The notes: generated by a model not told the origin, from the letters alone. DNA of 64,000 nucleotides from Micromonospora vinacea (GCF_015751785.1 NZ_JADOTY010000001.1:1736001-1800000), one strand, 5' to 3'. Shown: positions 54,176 to 63,521, counted from the stretch's first letter. Numbers and translations: made by a program.

Positions 54176-54269
54176 CGGGCCGACCCTCCCGCCACCACCG
54201 CGCGGTCCACCGGCACCGGCCGTGCTCCGGAGCGCTCAATCATGCGAGCAAAGGTACCTCGCCGGTCGC

Positions 54270-54800
<531 letters not shown>

Positions 54801-54917
54801 GGGTACTCCTCACTCGTTGGTCAGTTCCATGCGGATCCTCCCATGTGCCCGATCTGGCATCGCGGAGGCATCCGAAGGTGGAGGATGACGAAGGAACAAC
54901 TCCCAGGAGGTAGGACC

Positions 54918-55664
54918 GTGTTTGGATTCGGGCGGCGTAAGTCCCAGGGGCAGTTGGCCAAGGCCGAACTGAACCAGAGCATCAGCCACCTGATGCTGGC
55001 AGCCAACCACGCCGCGAAGGGCGCTGGCGCCACCGTCGGCCCGCGGGTCCAGGTGGCCCGGGGCTACGTCGGACCGACCGCCGCGAAGGTACGCGACCGC
55101 GCGTCGACCGGCTGGGGGACGACTCTCACCACGCTGGCACCACTGGCGGCGGCTGCTCGTGATGGCGCCGCGCAGGCAGGGCCGCTGACCAGGAAGGCCA
55201 AGTCGAAGACCATGCGGATCACCGGTAAGAAGAAGCAGCCGCGTCGTCGCGGCTCGATGATGACCGGCCTGTTGGCGGCGGGTGCCATCGCCGGCCTGGC
55301 CGGCGCGGTGGCGCTGCGTCGCCGCCGGGAGCAGCAGGAATGGGCCGAGTACGACCCGACCCGCAGCACCCTGGAGCCGATGCGCGACGAGGTCGACTCG
55401 ATCGAGGTGCGTACGCCGTCCGCCGCCCGGGGGTCCGACGGTTCCGCCATGTCCGGCGCGGCGGGGATGACCGGCGCGGGCAGCTCGGCGGTAGCCAGCG
55501 GCTCCAGCGCCAGCACCACCGCCCCGGCCAAGCAGACCGGTGTCCGCCCAACCGACAAGGTCCCGTCGGTCGCCGAGGGTGCCACCGACGTCTCCGGCCG
55601 GCCGACCGACGACCTCACCAAGGCGCTGGGCAAGGACACGGCCCGCACCAACGGCCGCCGCTGA
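54918..55664 (+). CDS. DUF5324-like hypothetical protein
   Basis: 248 residues from GTG 54918, which follows AGGAGG at ideal distance. The N-terminal half is helical with Ala/Thr/Lys (AELNQSISHLMLAANHAAKG, then TAAKVRDRAS). A basic region (KKKQPRRRG) precedes a membrane helix (MMTGLLAAGAIAGLAGAVAL) and the stop-transfer block RRRREQQEW. The tail is acidic/Ser/Thr-rich and disordered-looking. The order helix region, basic stretch, one helix and tail matches, from memory, the DUF5324 family that lies beside cyclophilin genes in Streptomyces. The role is unknown. Confidence 0.7.
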   Translation: MFGFGRRKSQGQLAKAELNQSISHLMLAANHAAKGAGATVGPRVQVARGYVGPTAAKVRDRASTGWGTTLTTLAPLAAAARDGAAQAGPLTRKAKSKTMRITGKKKQPRRRGSMMTGLLAAGAIAGLAGAVALRRRREQQEWAEYDPTRSTLEPMRDEVDSIEVRTPSAARGSDGSAMSGAAGMTGAGSSAVASGSSASTTAPAKQTGVRPTDKVPSVAEGATDVSGRPTDDLTKALGKDTARTNGRR

Positions 55665-55684
55665 GGTCAGCAGCAGCGCATCGG

Positions 55685-55719
55685 GCGCCGACGAGTGGGT
55701 TGACCCCGCTCGTCGGCGC
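55685..55719. terminator. hairpin between convergent genes
   Basis: GCGCCGACGAG (55685-55695) and CTCGTCGGCGC (55709-55719) form a perfect 11-bp stem between the DUF5324-like gene and the convergent corA-type gene. Confidence 0.8.
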
Positions 55720-55733
55720 TTCCGCGTGAGCGG

Positions 55734-56888
55734 TCAGAGCCAGCCGTTGCGGCGGAACCAGCGGTAGAGGGCCAGTGAGACGCCGAGCATGAGGGCCAGC
55801 ACCACCGGATAGCCGTACGTCATCTTCAGCTCGGGCATGTTCTCGAAGTTCATCCCGTAGATGCCGGCGATGGCGGTCCAGACCGCGGCGATGCCGGCCC
55901 AGGCGGCGATCTTGCGCATGTCGTTGTTCTGGTCGACGGTGACCTGGGCCAGCCGCGCCTGGAGGATCGAGTTCAGCAGGTCGTCGTAGGAGTTCACCTG
56001 CTCCACGGTGCGGCTCAGGTGGTCCTGCACGTCCCGGAAGTACTTGCGGATCTCCTTGGGCACGTCCCGGTTGACCTGGGAGGTCAGCGTCATCAGCGGC
56101 CGTTGCAAGGGCACCACGGCCCGCTTGAACTCCACCAGTTCCCGCTTCATCTGGTAGATCCGCTGGATCCGCCCGTGGCCGTGCCTGTCGAAGACCTCCG
56201 CCTCCAGCATGTCCAGGTCGTCCTCGATCTGGTCGGCCACCTCCAGATAGAGGTCGACCACCCGGTCGGTCACCCCGTACGCCACCGCCCACGGGCCGTG
56301 CAGCAGCAACTCCTGCTTGGTCTCCAGGTCGGCGCGGATCGGGGCGAGCCGGCAGGCATCACCGTGCCGGACGCTGATCACGAAGTTCGGGCCGATGAAG
56401 AGCATCACCTGCCCGGTCTCCACCACCTCGGAGTTCTCGGTCAGCTCGGTGTGCTCGCAGTAACGGGCGGTGCGCAGCACCAGGAAGACGACGTCGCCGA
56501 ACCGCTCCAGCTTGGGGCGCTGCTCGGCCTTGACCGCGTCCTCGACCGCCAGTTCGTGCAGGCCGTACGTCTCCGCGATGGCGGTCATCTCGGCCAGCTC
56601 CGGCTGGTGCAGGCCGATCCAGACGAAGCCGTGCTCCTCGCGGCGGGCGGCGGCCAGCGCCTCCGCGTACGTCCAGTCGCCGGGCTGCCGCTTGCCGTCG
56701 ACGTAGAGCGCGCAGTCGACCACCGCGCTGCGGCCGGTGCCCGTGCCCGCCGGGGCCGGGACGGGCGGCGAGCCGTCGGCGTTGAGGATCCGGGTCATCG
56801 CCCGGACCGGGGAAGGCCACGCCCGAGGTCGCAACACCCGACCGGTGGTCGACGGTGCCGTCCGGTCCCGCTCTGTCCGATCCGTCAT
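55734..56888 (-). CDS. corA: CorA-family magnesium/cobalt transporter
   Basis: 384 residues. ATG 56888 is preferred since GGGAGGTG lies just before it. A large cytoplasmic N-terminal domain is followed by a long helix rich in charged residues (about 230-300). Two C-terminal membrane helices follow, the first ending in the signature YGMNFE, the GMN pore loop diagnostic of CorA. Reaction: channel-like uptake of Mg2+ (or Co2+/Ni2+). The extra N-terminal about 40 residues are variable. The GMN motif and C-terminal helix charges (RWFRRNGWL) are normal. Regulation by an mRNA Mg sensor is not apparent upstream. Confidence 0.94.
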   Translation of the reverse strand: MTDRTERDRTAPSTTGRVLRPRAWPSPVRAMTRILNADGSPPVPAPAGTGTGRSAVVDCALYVDGKRQPGDWTYAEALAAARREEHGFVWIGLHQPELAEMTAIAETYGLHELAVEDAVKAEQRPKLERFGDVVFLVLRTARYCEHTELTENSEVVETGQVMLFIGPNFVISVRHGDACRLAPIRADLETKQELLLHGPWAVAYGVTDRVVDLYLEVADQIEDDLDMLEAEVFDRHGHGRIQRIYQMKRELVEFKRAVVPLQRPLMTLTSQVNRDVPKEIRKYFRDVQDHLSRTVEQVNSYDDLLNSILQARLAQVTVDQNNDMRKIAAWAGIAAVWTAIAGIYGMNFENMPELKMTYGYPVVLALMLGVSLALYRWFRRNGWL

Positions 56889-57212
56889 CGCGTCACCTCC
56901 CGCGCTCAGCTGCGGCTTGCAGGCTACGCCGACTGCGGTCGAGGACCGGTGTGACGGCGGTCGCGTGGGGGGCGGCGCCGGGCGGGCCGGGCCGCATCGG
57001 GGGGTGTGCGGGGAACGACACGGCCCACCCGGCACCTGTGGGGGCGGGAGGTTGTGCTGCCGCGTCAACCCGGGCGGGGCCGGCCCGGAGGCCGGGCGGT
57101 GAACTCCGCAGCCGACGGGGTGACGCTCGCAGCATTGTGGGCCAGCCGGCCGCCCGGAGGGGAGCCCCGGGACGGCCGGCATCGTCGTTCTGTCAGGAAC
57201 CCGACAGTTAAA
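56889..57212. other. intergenic region
   Basis: 324 bp of very GC-rich sequence between the corA start and the aminotransferase stop. It holds the corA promoter (no motif evident) and a short hairpin CTGTC-AGGAACCC-GACAG at 57191-57208 that may end the aminotransferase mRNA. No gene is supported. Confidence 0.4.
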
Positions 57213-58307
57213 TCAGCTGCGGACGGCCTCGACGGCCTCCGCGAGCCGCCGGACACCCTCGTCGATCTTGTCGGCGGTCACCGCCGAGAAAGCCAGTCGG
57301 AGCGCGTGCCGCCCGCCGTCCAGCATGAAGTCGCTGCCCTTGACCACGGCGACCCCGCGTTCGGCCGCCGCCGGGGCGAGCCGGTCGACGAGCACGTCCT
57401 CGGGGAACTCCACCCAGAGGAAGTAACCACCGTCGGGCTCTACGAACCGCGCCTGCGGCAGGTGCCGGCGCAACGACTCGGCGAGCACCTGCGACCGCTC
57501 ACCCAGCGCCGCCCGGACCGTCTCGATCGAGCGGTCGATGTCACCGGAGACGCAGAACTGGTGCACGATCGCCTGGGACACCATCCCCGGAGAGATGTAG
57601 AGACTCGTCGCGTTCTTCGCGATGGAGGCGATCAGGTCCGCCGGGCCGACCAGGTAACCGACCCGCACACCCGGGCAGACCGTCTTGGTGAAGCTCGACG
57701 CGTGCACCACCACGTTGCGGGTGTCCAGCGAGAGCATCGACGGCAGCGCCTCGCCCCGGAAGCGGACATCCGCGTACGGGTCGTCCTCGAAGATCGTGAA
57801 CTCGTACTCGGCGGCCAGGTCGAGCAGCTCCCGGCGCTTCTCCAGGGAGAGCGTCATGCCGGCCGGGTTCTGGTAGTTCGGAATGACGTGCGCGAGCCGG
57901 GGTCGGACCCCGGACTCCAGCAGCTTGCGCAGCTCGGCAGTGTCCAGGCCATCCGGCTGGACCGCGACGCCGTGCAGCTCGCTGCCCATCCGCTGGAGGT
58001 TGAGCAGCGTCCGGTCGTACGTCGGGCGTTCCACCACCACCGCGTCGCCGGGGCGGACCAGGTGGTCGAAGAGGAACGCGTCGGCCTGGAGCGACCCGTT
58101 GGTGACCAGCACCTGGTCGGCCTCGACCCCGTGCTTCTCGGCGATCCACTTTCGCAGCGGAAGGTACCCGACGGAGGTGCCGTACGCCGTCACCCCCGCG
58201 GGGTCGGCGTCGAAGGCGCGGACGGCGGCGGCCTTGAGCCCCTCGACATCGACGATGTCCAGCGAGGGAGCCCCACGGGCAAAGGAGATCAACTGCTCGG
58301 CGGTCAT
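57213..58307 (-). CDS. PLP-dependent aminotransferase (fold type I, MocR-like without DNA-binding part)
   Basis: About 364 residues from ATG 58307 (weak ribosome binding site). Class I/II aminotransferase with YGTSVGYLPLRKWIAE (the entry of MocR/2-aminoadipate-type enzymes), NGSLQADAFLFDHLVRPGD, VIPNYQNPAGMTLS, then DDPYADVRF and the pyridoxal-binding SSFTKTVCPGVRVGYLVG (Lys). It lacks the GntR winged helix of MocR regulators, so it is an enzyme, perhaps for 2-aminoadipate or aromatic/branched amino acids. The neighbouring genes give no pathway. Confidence 0.9.
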   Translation of the reverse strand: MTAEQLISFARGAPSLDIVDVEGLKAAAVRAFDADPAGVTAYGTSVGYLPLRKWIAEKHGVEADQVLVTNGSLQADAFLFDHLVRPGDAVVVERPTYDRTLLNLQRMGSELHGVAVQPDGLDTAELRKLLESGVRPRLAHVIPNYQNPAGMTLSLEKRRELLDLAAEYEFTIFEDDPYADVRFRGEALPSMLSLDTRNVVVHASSFTKTVCPGVRVGYLVGPADLIASIAKNATSLYISPGMVSQAIVHQFCVSGDIDRSIETVRAALGERSQVLAESLRRHLPQARFVEPDGGYFLWVEFPEDVLVDRLAPAAAERGVAVVKGSDFMLDGGRHALRLAFSAVTADKIDEGVRRLAEAVEAVRS

Positions 58308-58413
58308 GGATGTTGAGCGTACGGGCGGCGGTGGGGAACGCGCGGTCGGCACGGCGATGTCCGCATCCTGAGCCACCGGGTCGGGTGACAGCACTCCACC
58401 GGTCGGCGGCAGA

Positions 58414-58872
58414 TCAGACCGGAAGGGCGAGCGCGTCGTGCTGCGCGGCCCGGGAAAGTCCCTCCAGCTGCACGCCGAGCGCGTCGAGGAGCTGGCTCCA
58501 GTCGAAGTAGGAACGCCAGGCGGTGATCCGGCCCTTGCGGGCCCGGACCACGTCGGCCACCTCCCAGCTCACCAGGCGGCCGGTTGGCGCCACTGTGCCG
58601 TACGGCGAATGCAGGGTGCCGGTGTGGGTGCCGGTCAGCCGCAGCTCGACTGCGGCGCCACCACCCGTGCGGACCGCGCCCATCGGGTCGACCCGCAGGT
58701 CTCCGAAGGCGCCGGTCCAGGTGCGCAGCAGCGCGGGCAGCTCGATCGGCCGGACCGTCACGCCCGGCATGGCGTAGAACGCCTCCGGGGCGTAGAGATC
58801 CGGCAGCCGGGCCACGTCCCGACGCAGGAGCATGGCGTACTGCATCTCGACCAGCCGCTCCGCGTCGCGCAT
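58414..58872 (-). CDS. SnoaL-like/NTF2-fold protein
   Basis: 152 residues from ATG 58872, with GGGGAGGT upstream. An NTF2-type cone fold is indicated by MQYAMLLRRDVARLPDLYAP, FYAMPGVTVRPIELPALL and ITAWRSYFDWSQLLDALG. The last phrase is very typical of SnoaL/ester-cyclase-like proteins. Members include polyketide cyclases and many uncharacterised enzymes. The chemical role is undetermined. It lies alone between the aminotransferase and a CBS protein. Confidence 0.82.
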   Translation of the reverse strand: MRDAERLVEMQYAMLLRRDVARLPDLYAPEAFYAMPGVTVRPIELPALLRTWTGAFGDLRVDPMGAVRTGGGAAVELRLTGTHTGTLHSPYGTVAPTGRLVSWEVADVVRARKGRITAWRSYFDWSQLLDALGVQLEGLSRAAQHDALALPV

Positions 58873-58955
58873 CGGGACCTCCCCAACGGGCCACGGCATC
58901 TCCGCGCCCGCAAGGGATGCCTACCCATCGATCCGGCCCGGTACACCACCCCCGG

Positions 58956-59348
58956 TCAGGTCGTGGCGACCGCCTGGCTCTCCGACCAGACCCGCATGAT
59001 GTCCCGGACGGAGATCACGCCGGCCACCTCCCGGCCGTCGAGCACCACCAGGTGCCGGAACCCGCCCCGGGCCATCGCGGCGGCGGCCTCGGCCACCGTC
59101 CACTCCGGCCCGGCGTAGACCACGTCCCAGGTCAGGTGAGCGCCGGTGCGTTCCACGTCGCAGTCCAGGCCAGCGCCGATGGCCTTCAACACGTCGCGTT
59201 CGGTCATGATCCCCACGCCCTCGGAATCCGGGTCGATCACGACCGCCGACCCGACACCGCGGGCCGACATCATCCGGGCCGCCTGGCGGAGCGTGTGCTC
59301 CGGACCGACGACGAGGACCTGGCTGGACATCGCATCCCGTACCTGCAT
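58956..59348 (-). CDS. CBS-domain-pair protein
   Basis: 130 residues, consisting of two CBS motifs and almost nothing else: VRDAMSSQVLVVGPEHTLRQ to GIMTERDVLKAIGAG, then WTVAEAAAAMARGGFRHLVV to GVISVRDIMRVW. Such stand-alone pairs bind adenosine nucleotides (AMP, ATP, NADH or SAM) and work as sensors or oligomerise with partners. ATG 59348 is used (a GTG directly before it is possible), with AAAGGGG about 12 nt upstream. No partner gene is adjacent; the divergent NUDIX hydrolase may or may not be linked. Confidence 0.92.
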   Translation of the reverse strand: MQVRDAMSSQVLVVGPEHTLRQAARMMSARGVGSAVVIDPDSEGVGIMTERDVLKAIGAGLDCDVERTGAHLTWDVVYAGPEWTVAEAAAAMARGGFRHLVVLDGREVAGVISVRDIMRVWSESQAVATT

Positions 59349-59457
59349 CACACATCACCCCTTTGGGACGGTGGCATTCGGTACGGACATGGTGGTCGGT
59401 GGATGTTTCCAGGACAAGAGCGGCATCGCACAAGCTGCGGCCGCTGGCTACTGTCGG

Positions 59458-59910
59458 ATGGTGTCCACCGAGCCCCTGCGCTGCGCCGGCGCGCTGATCG
59501 TCGACCATGACGGCCGCATCTTCTTTCAGCGCCGCTCACCACACCGACGCCTGTTTCCCAACTGCTGGGACATCGTGGGCGGCCACGTGGAGCCCGGCGA
59601 GGACATCGACGAGGCGCTACGCCGGGAGATCACCGAGGAGACCGGCTGGGTCCTCTCCCACGTCCTGGGCCAGGTGGGCGAGTACAGCTACGTCGGCGAC
59701 GACGGCCTGGCCCGGACCGAGTACGACTTCCTGGTCCGCGTCGACGGTGACCTCGACCGCCCCACCCTGGAGGCCGGCAAGCACACCGAGTACCGCTGGC
59801 TGGCGGAGCACGACGTGACAGTGCTCGACGAGCACCGCGACGTCAACGACGGGCTGATCCGACGGATCGCGGAGGAGGGCTTCGCCGTCCTGCGGTCGAT
59901 CGGTCTGTGA
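59458..59910 (+). CDS. NUDIX hydrolase
   Basis: 150 residues from ATG 59458 (a GTG follows directly). The NUDIX box runs from GGHVEPGEDIDEALRREI to TEETGW, with all conserved Gly, Glu, Arg and REXXEE residues. Short N-terminal strands read RCAGALIVDHDGRIFFQRRSP, as in MutT-like or nucleotide-sugar hydrolases. It breaks a pyrophosphate in an X-linked nucleoside diphosphate; the substrate is not predictable. It overlaps the next gene by 4 nt (GTGA), so the two are translated together. Confidence 0.92.
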   Translation: MVSTEPLRCAGALIVDHDGRIFFQRRSPHRRLFPNCWDIVGGHVEPGEDIDEALRREITEETGWVLSHVLGQVGEYSYVGDDGLARTEYDFLVRVDGDLDRPTLEAGKHTEYRWLAEHDVTVLDEHRDVNDGLIRRIAEEGFAVLRSIGL

Positions 59911-60674
59911 ACACCATCGAACTGGCGCCGCACCGGATCGCCGGGCTGCTCGCGCCGGCCGTGGACCGGACCTTCCGCGCCGGCATGCTGGCCGGCCGGG
60001 ACGGCGGTGGCGCCGAACTGTCCCAGCGTTACGGCGGAGTGACGGCCACCGGCTTCCTGGTCGACCTGCGCACCCGGCTGGCCGCACCCGGTGGCACTGT
60101 CGACGGGCCCGGGTTCGCGGCGATCACCCGCTACCAGGACCCGGTCGTCTGCCGGCGGACAGTGGACAAGCAGGTGGCGCACGGGATGATCTACCGCGGC
60201 CCGGACGGCGCCCTCTCCGCCACCGAGCGGGGCGGCGCCTTCCTCGCCGAGCTGTACCAGGTGCACGCCGAGGTCACCGAGGAACTGTGGGCCGGGCACG
60301 ACGACCGGGTGGCCCGGCTGGTCGCCCTGCTCGGCCGACTGCTGTCGTACGCCCTCGTGTTGGCCGACGAGGAGGAGGACCGGGGCGGCTCGGCCTTCGC
60401 CGCGCTGGCGCCCCCGTACGAACCGGACGGCACCCCGTCGGGCGTGCTCCTGCTCAACCGGCTCGGCACGCTGCGCCACCACCGGGCCGACGCGCACGCC
60501 GCCGCCTGGACTGCCGCCGGGCACACCGCGTCGAGCATCGCCGCCCTGCCGACCGGTCCCGAACGGCTCGCCATCGAGTTGGAGACCGACCGGCGGGCCG
60601 CCGAACCGTACGCCGTGCTCAGCGCCGAGGAGCGCCTGAGCATGCTTGCCGACCTGGCGGCCCTGCCCGGCTGA
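59907..60674 (+). CDS. conserved hypothetical protein, SCO6745-like (tentative)
   Basis: 255 residues from GTG 59907, coupled to the NUDIX gene. The middle (YQDPVVCRRTVDKQVAHGMIYR and LSATERGGAFLAELY) resembles a winged helix of the MarR/padR kind: a recognition helix followed by a wing. The later part has LNRLGTLRHHRADAHAAAWT, a helix often seen in an actinobacterial family I associate with SCO6745. Whether it binds DNA is untested. It has no membrane segment. A role linked to the NUDIX enzyme is implied only by coupling. Confidence 0.6.
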   Translation: MNTIELAPHRIAGLLAPAVDRTFRAGMLAGRDGGGAELSQRYGGVTATGFLVDLRTRLAAPGGTVDGPGFAAITRYQDPVVCRRTVDKQVAHGMIYRGPDGALSATERGGAFLAELYQVHAEVTEELWAGHDDRVARLVALLGRLLSYALVLADEEEDRGGSAFAALAPPYEPDGTPSGVLLLNRLGTLRHHRADAHAAAWTAAGHTASSIAALPTGPERLAIELETDRRAAEPYAVLSAEERLSMLADLAALPG

Positions 60675-60752
60675 CCCGGTTGGCCGGAGCGGCGCACCAA
60701 GCCGGCGCTATCCTCCAGCGGTGACGGGAGCAGGACTAGGGAGGATGTCGCG

Positions 60753-61484
60753 ATGATCGGAATGGTGCTCGCGGCCGGAGCGGGACGACGGCTGCGCCCG
60801 TACACCGACACCCTGCCCAAGGCGTTGGTGCCGGTGGACGGCGAGACGACGATCCTGGACATCGCGCTGGGCAACCTCGCCGAGGTCGGGCTCACCGACA
60901 TCGTGATCGTCGTCGGCTACGCGGCGGACGCGGTCCGCGAGCGGCAGGCAGACCTGGAGAAGCGGTACGGGGTCACGCTCACCCTGGTGCACAACGACAA
61001 GGCCGAGGAGTGGAACAACGCCTACTCGCTCTGGCTCGCCCGGGAGTACTTCGCACGCGGGGTGCTGCTGGTCAACGGGGACACCGTGCACCCGGTGAGC
61101 GTGGAGAAGACCCTGCTCGCCGAGCGTGGCCCGGGCATCCTGCTCGCCGTGGACACCCTCAAGCCGCTGGCCGAGGAGGAAATGAAGACCACCTTCGACG
61201 CTGCCGGCCAGCTCACCCGGATCACCAAGATCATGGACCCGGGCGAGGCGTACGGGGAGTACATCGGCGCCACCCTGATCGAGCCGCAGGTCGCCGACGC
61301 CCTCGCCGACGCGCTGGAGGCGACCTGGCAACGGGACCCGAACCTCTACTACGAGGACGGCTACCAGGAGTTCTCCGACCGGGGCGGGGAGGTGCGGGCG
61401 GCGCCGATCGGTGACGTCCCCTGGGTCGAGGTCGACAACCACGCCGACCTGGCCCGGGCGCGGGAGATCGCGTGCCTCTACTAG
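60753..61484 (+). CDS. CTP-type sugar/polyol-phosphate cytidylyltransferase (LicC/IPCT-like)
   Basis: 243 residues from ATG 60753, with AGGGAGG at ideal distance. Nucleotidyltransferase fold: GMVLAAGAGRRLRPYTDTLP then KALVPV (nucleotide-binding loop with Lys) and LLVNGDTVH (metal-binding Asp). EEWNNAYSLWLAREYF is characteristic of phosphocholine- and inositol-1-phosphate cytidylyltransferases. It would make a CDP-activated small alcohol. Next two genes overlap it (13 and 26 nt), forming a three-gene operon. The alcohol could be inositol phosphate, glycerol phosphate or choline phosphate; the operon partner suggests glycerol-1-phosphate. Confidence 0.88.
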   Translation: MIGMVLAAGAGRRLRPYTDTLPKALVPVDGETTILDIALGNLAEVGLTDIVIVVGYAADAVRERQADLEKRYGVTLTLVHNDKAEEWNNAYSLWLAREYFARGVLLVNGDTVHPVSVEKTLLAERGPGILLAVDTLKPLAEEEMKTTFDAAGQLTRITKIMDPGEAYGEYIGATLIEPQVADALADALEATWQRDPNLYYEDGYQEFSDRGGEVRAAPIGDVPWVEVDNHADLARAREIACLY

Positions 61485-62539
61485 CCCGGAGCGTCCTCAC
61501 CCCGCTGCACATCGACGTGCGACGCGGGGCGGTCGCCGACCTGGGGGCGATCCTGGCCGACGGGCGGATCTCCTCCGGGGGTGACGTCGCGGTGGTGGTC
61601 GGCCCGGGTCAGGGCGCCCAGATCGCGGAGCTGATCCGACCGTCGCTGCGCTCCGCGGACGTCTTCACCGTCTCCGGCGGGACGCTGGACGCCGCCGACG
61701 ACCTGGGCGGCAAACTCCGCGCCCGGTCGTACGACGCGGTGGTCGGCATCGGCGGCGGCAAGACCATCGACGTGGCCAAGTACGCGGCGACCCGCCGAGG
61801 GCTGCCGATGGTGTCGGTGGCGACCAGCCTCGCCAACGACGGGATCGCCTCCCCGGTGGCCAGCCTGATCACCGACGGGATCAAGGGCTCCTACGGCGTA
61901 CACATCCCGATCGGGGTGATCGTCGACCTGGACTTCGTGGAGAGCGGCCCGGACCGGCACAACCGGGCCGGTATCGGCGACGTGATCAGCAACATCAGCG
62001 CGCTGGCCGACTGGGAGCTGTCCCGGCAGGCACGCGGTGAGCCGGTCGACGGGCTGGCCGCCTCGCTGTCGCGGGCGGGCGCCGAGGCGGTGCTCAACCA
62101 CCCCGGCGACATGAGCGACGACGCCTTCGTGATCGTCCTCGCCGAGGCGTTGATCTCCAGCGGCCTGGCGATGGCTGTCGACGGCACCAGCCGTCCGTGC
62201 AGCGGCGGCTGCCACGAGATCATGCACGCGGTCGACGCGCTCTTCCCCGGCACCGCCTCACACGGTGAGCTGGCCGGGCTGGGCGCGCTGTTCTGCACCT
62301 GGCTGCGCGGAGACCTCCGCCGCTTCGGGGAGATGTCGGCCTGCCTGGCCCGGCACGGTCTGCCCCGGCTCCCCGCCGAGGTGGCGCTCACCGACGACCA
62401 GTTCATCGAGGCGGTGCAGTTCGCGCCGCGTACCCGGCCGGACCGGTACACCATCCTCGAACACCTGGCACTGTCGCCTACCGAGACCCGGGAGCGGCTG
62501 GCAGACTACGCCGGTGCAATCCGCGACCAGCTTGGCTGA
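61472..62539 (+). CDS. glycerol-1-phosphate-dehydrogenase-like (EgsA/AraM) enzyme
   Basis: 355 residues from GTG 61472, overlapping the preceding gene by 13 nt. Iron/zinc alcohol-dehydrogenase superfamily fold related to dehydroquinate synthase: VVGIGGGKTIDVAKYAA (NAD-binding GGG), SVATSLANDGIASPVAS (the polyol-phosphate binding loop) and metal ligands in SGGCHEIMHAVDALFPGT plus ASHGELAG. This fits sn-glycerol-1-phosphate dehydrogenase, which reduces dihydroxyacetone phosphate with NAD(P)H. Archaea use it for lipid backbones, some bacteria for special glycerophosphates. In this operon the product would be activated by the upstream cytidylyltransferase or join the head-group chemistry. Confidence 0.85.
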   Translation: MPLLARSVLTPLHIDVRRGAVADLGAILADGRISSGGDVAVVVGPGQGAQIAELIRPSLRSADVFTVSGGTLDAADDLGGKLRARSYDAVVGIGGGKTIDVAKYAATRRGLPMVSVATSLANDGIASPVASLITDGIKGSYGVHIPIGVIVDLDFVESGPDRHNRAGIGDVISNISALADWELSRQARGEPVDGLAASLSRAGAEAVLNHPGDMSDDAFVIVLAEALISSGLAMAVDGTSRPCSGGCHEIMHAVDALFPGTASHGELAGLGALFCTWLRGDLRRFGEMSACLARHGLPRLPAEVALTDDQFIEAVQFAPRTRPDRYTILEHLALSPTETRERLADYAGAIRDQLG

Positions 62540-63236
62540 CCCCCGTCCCACCGTCGCCGACTTCCACCGGGTGAACCGGGGCGGCGGCCTGTTCAGCGAG
62601 TCGATCAGCCAGTGGCTGGGGGCCGTCTTCGCGCTCGTCGCCCAGCGGCTCGGGCTTCGACCGACCGCGTTGACCATCACCAACCTGGTGCTCGGGCTGG
62701 CCACCTCGGTCACCGTTGTGGCGCTCGCCGGCCCGGTCGCCGCCGGGGACGTACCTGCCTGGGTGGTCGGCCTGCTCGCCCTCATCGGCTGGCAGGTGGC
62801 GTACTCCCTGGACTGCGCCGACGGGCAGCTGGCCCGGGTGACCGGCCAGGGCAGCGCCGCCGGGGCCCGCGTCGACGTGCTCTGCGACGTGGCCGCGCAG
62901 ATCGCCCTGGTGGCCGCCCTGGCCGCCACCGCCGTGGCCCAGGAGCCGGCCACGCCGACCTGGCTCGTGGCGACCTTCGCGGGCACCTGGATGGTCAACC
63001 TGGTGACGTCGGTGATGCAGGCCGGCCCGAACGCGGCCAGCATGGTCACCTCGACCTCGCTGCCGGTGCGCCTGGTGAAGCTGGTCCGCGACTACGGCGC
63101 TGTGGTGTTCGTGGCCGCGCTGGTGCTCGCCGTGGCCCCCGCGCTGGTCCTCTGGGTGATGGTCGCCTTCACCATCGTCAACGGTGGCTTCCTGCTGGCC
63201 AGCATCGCCTTCTCCGCCAGCGCCTCCCTGCGCTGA
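62514..63236 (+). CDS. CDP-alcohol phosphatidyltransferase-family membrane enzyme
   Basis: 240 residues from GTG 62514, overlapping the preceding gene by 26 nt. Five to six membrane helices. The active-site motif is complete: DCADGQLARVTGQGSAAGAR then VDVLCD, matching D-x2-D-G-x2-A-R-x8-G-x3-D-x3-D. The enzyme displaces CMP from a CDP-alcohol with another alcohol, giving a phosphodiester (phosphatidylinositol-phosphate, di-myo-inositol phosphate or similar). It is the third step of the operon. The donor made by the first gene and the acceptor are not identified. Confidence 0.9.
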   Translation: MQSATSLADPRPTVADFHRVNRGGGLFSESISQWLGAVFALVAQRLGLRPTALTITNLVLGLATSVTVVALAGPVAAGDVPAWVVGLLALIGWQVAYSLDCADGQLARVTGQGSAAGARVDVLCDVAAQIALVAALAATAVAQEPATPTWLVATFAGTWMVNLVTSVMQAGPNAASMVTSTSLPVRLVKLVRDYGAVVFVAALVLAVAPALVLWVMVAFTIVNGGFLLASIAFSASASLR

Positions 63237-63286
63237 CCCTCACCCGCGCGTCGCCCGTCCGCAAGATCCTCACCTGCCCGCCGCCC

Positions 63287-63376
63287 GCCCGCAAGATCCA
63301 TCCAACTTCCCCGAAGTTGCTGCCTCCGACCGGCGGGAGACCCCAACATCCCTGATGTTGCGCGGATCTTGCGGGC
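63287..63376. repeat. composite inverted repeat (intergenic palindrome 3)
   Basis: GCCCGCAAGATCC (63287-63299) and GGATCTTGCGGGC (63364-63376) are perfect complements. Inside are two more hairpins: CAACTTC-CCC-GAAGTTG (63303-63319) and CAACATC-CCT-GATGTTG (63344-63360), which resemble each other. The nested structure would fold into a cruciform or three-way hairpin. Confidence 0.85.
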
Positions 63377-63449
63377 AGATCCGCCTGGCCCATCCGCAGC
63401 GCCGCGCGGAGGGGCGGCGGCGTGGCGGCGTGGCGGCGTCCGCCGACAA

Positions 63450-63521
63450 GATCGCACTCGATCCAGGATGTAGTGGCCTCGGAGCAGCCGGAGGGGACTA
63501 CATCCTGGATCGAGCGCGATC
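63450..63521. repeat. 25-bp inverted repeat (intergenic palindrome 4)
   Basis: GATCGCACTCGATCCAGGAT (63450 on) with its mate at 63497-63521 is complementary at 24 of 25 positions, with a 22-nt loop that is GC-rich. It lies about 65 bp before the glycosyltransferase stop, so it could end that mRNA or the upstream operon. Confidence 0.85.
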
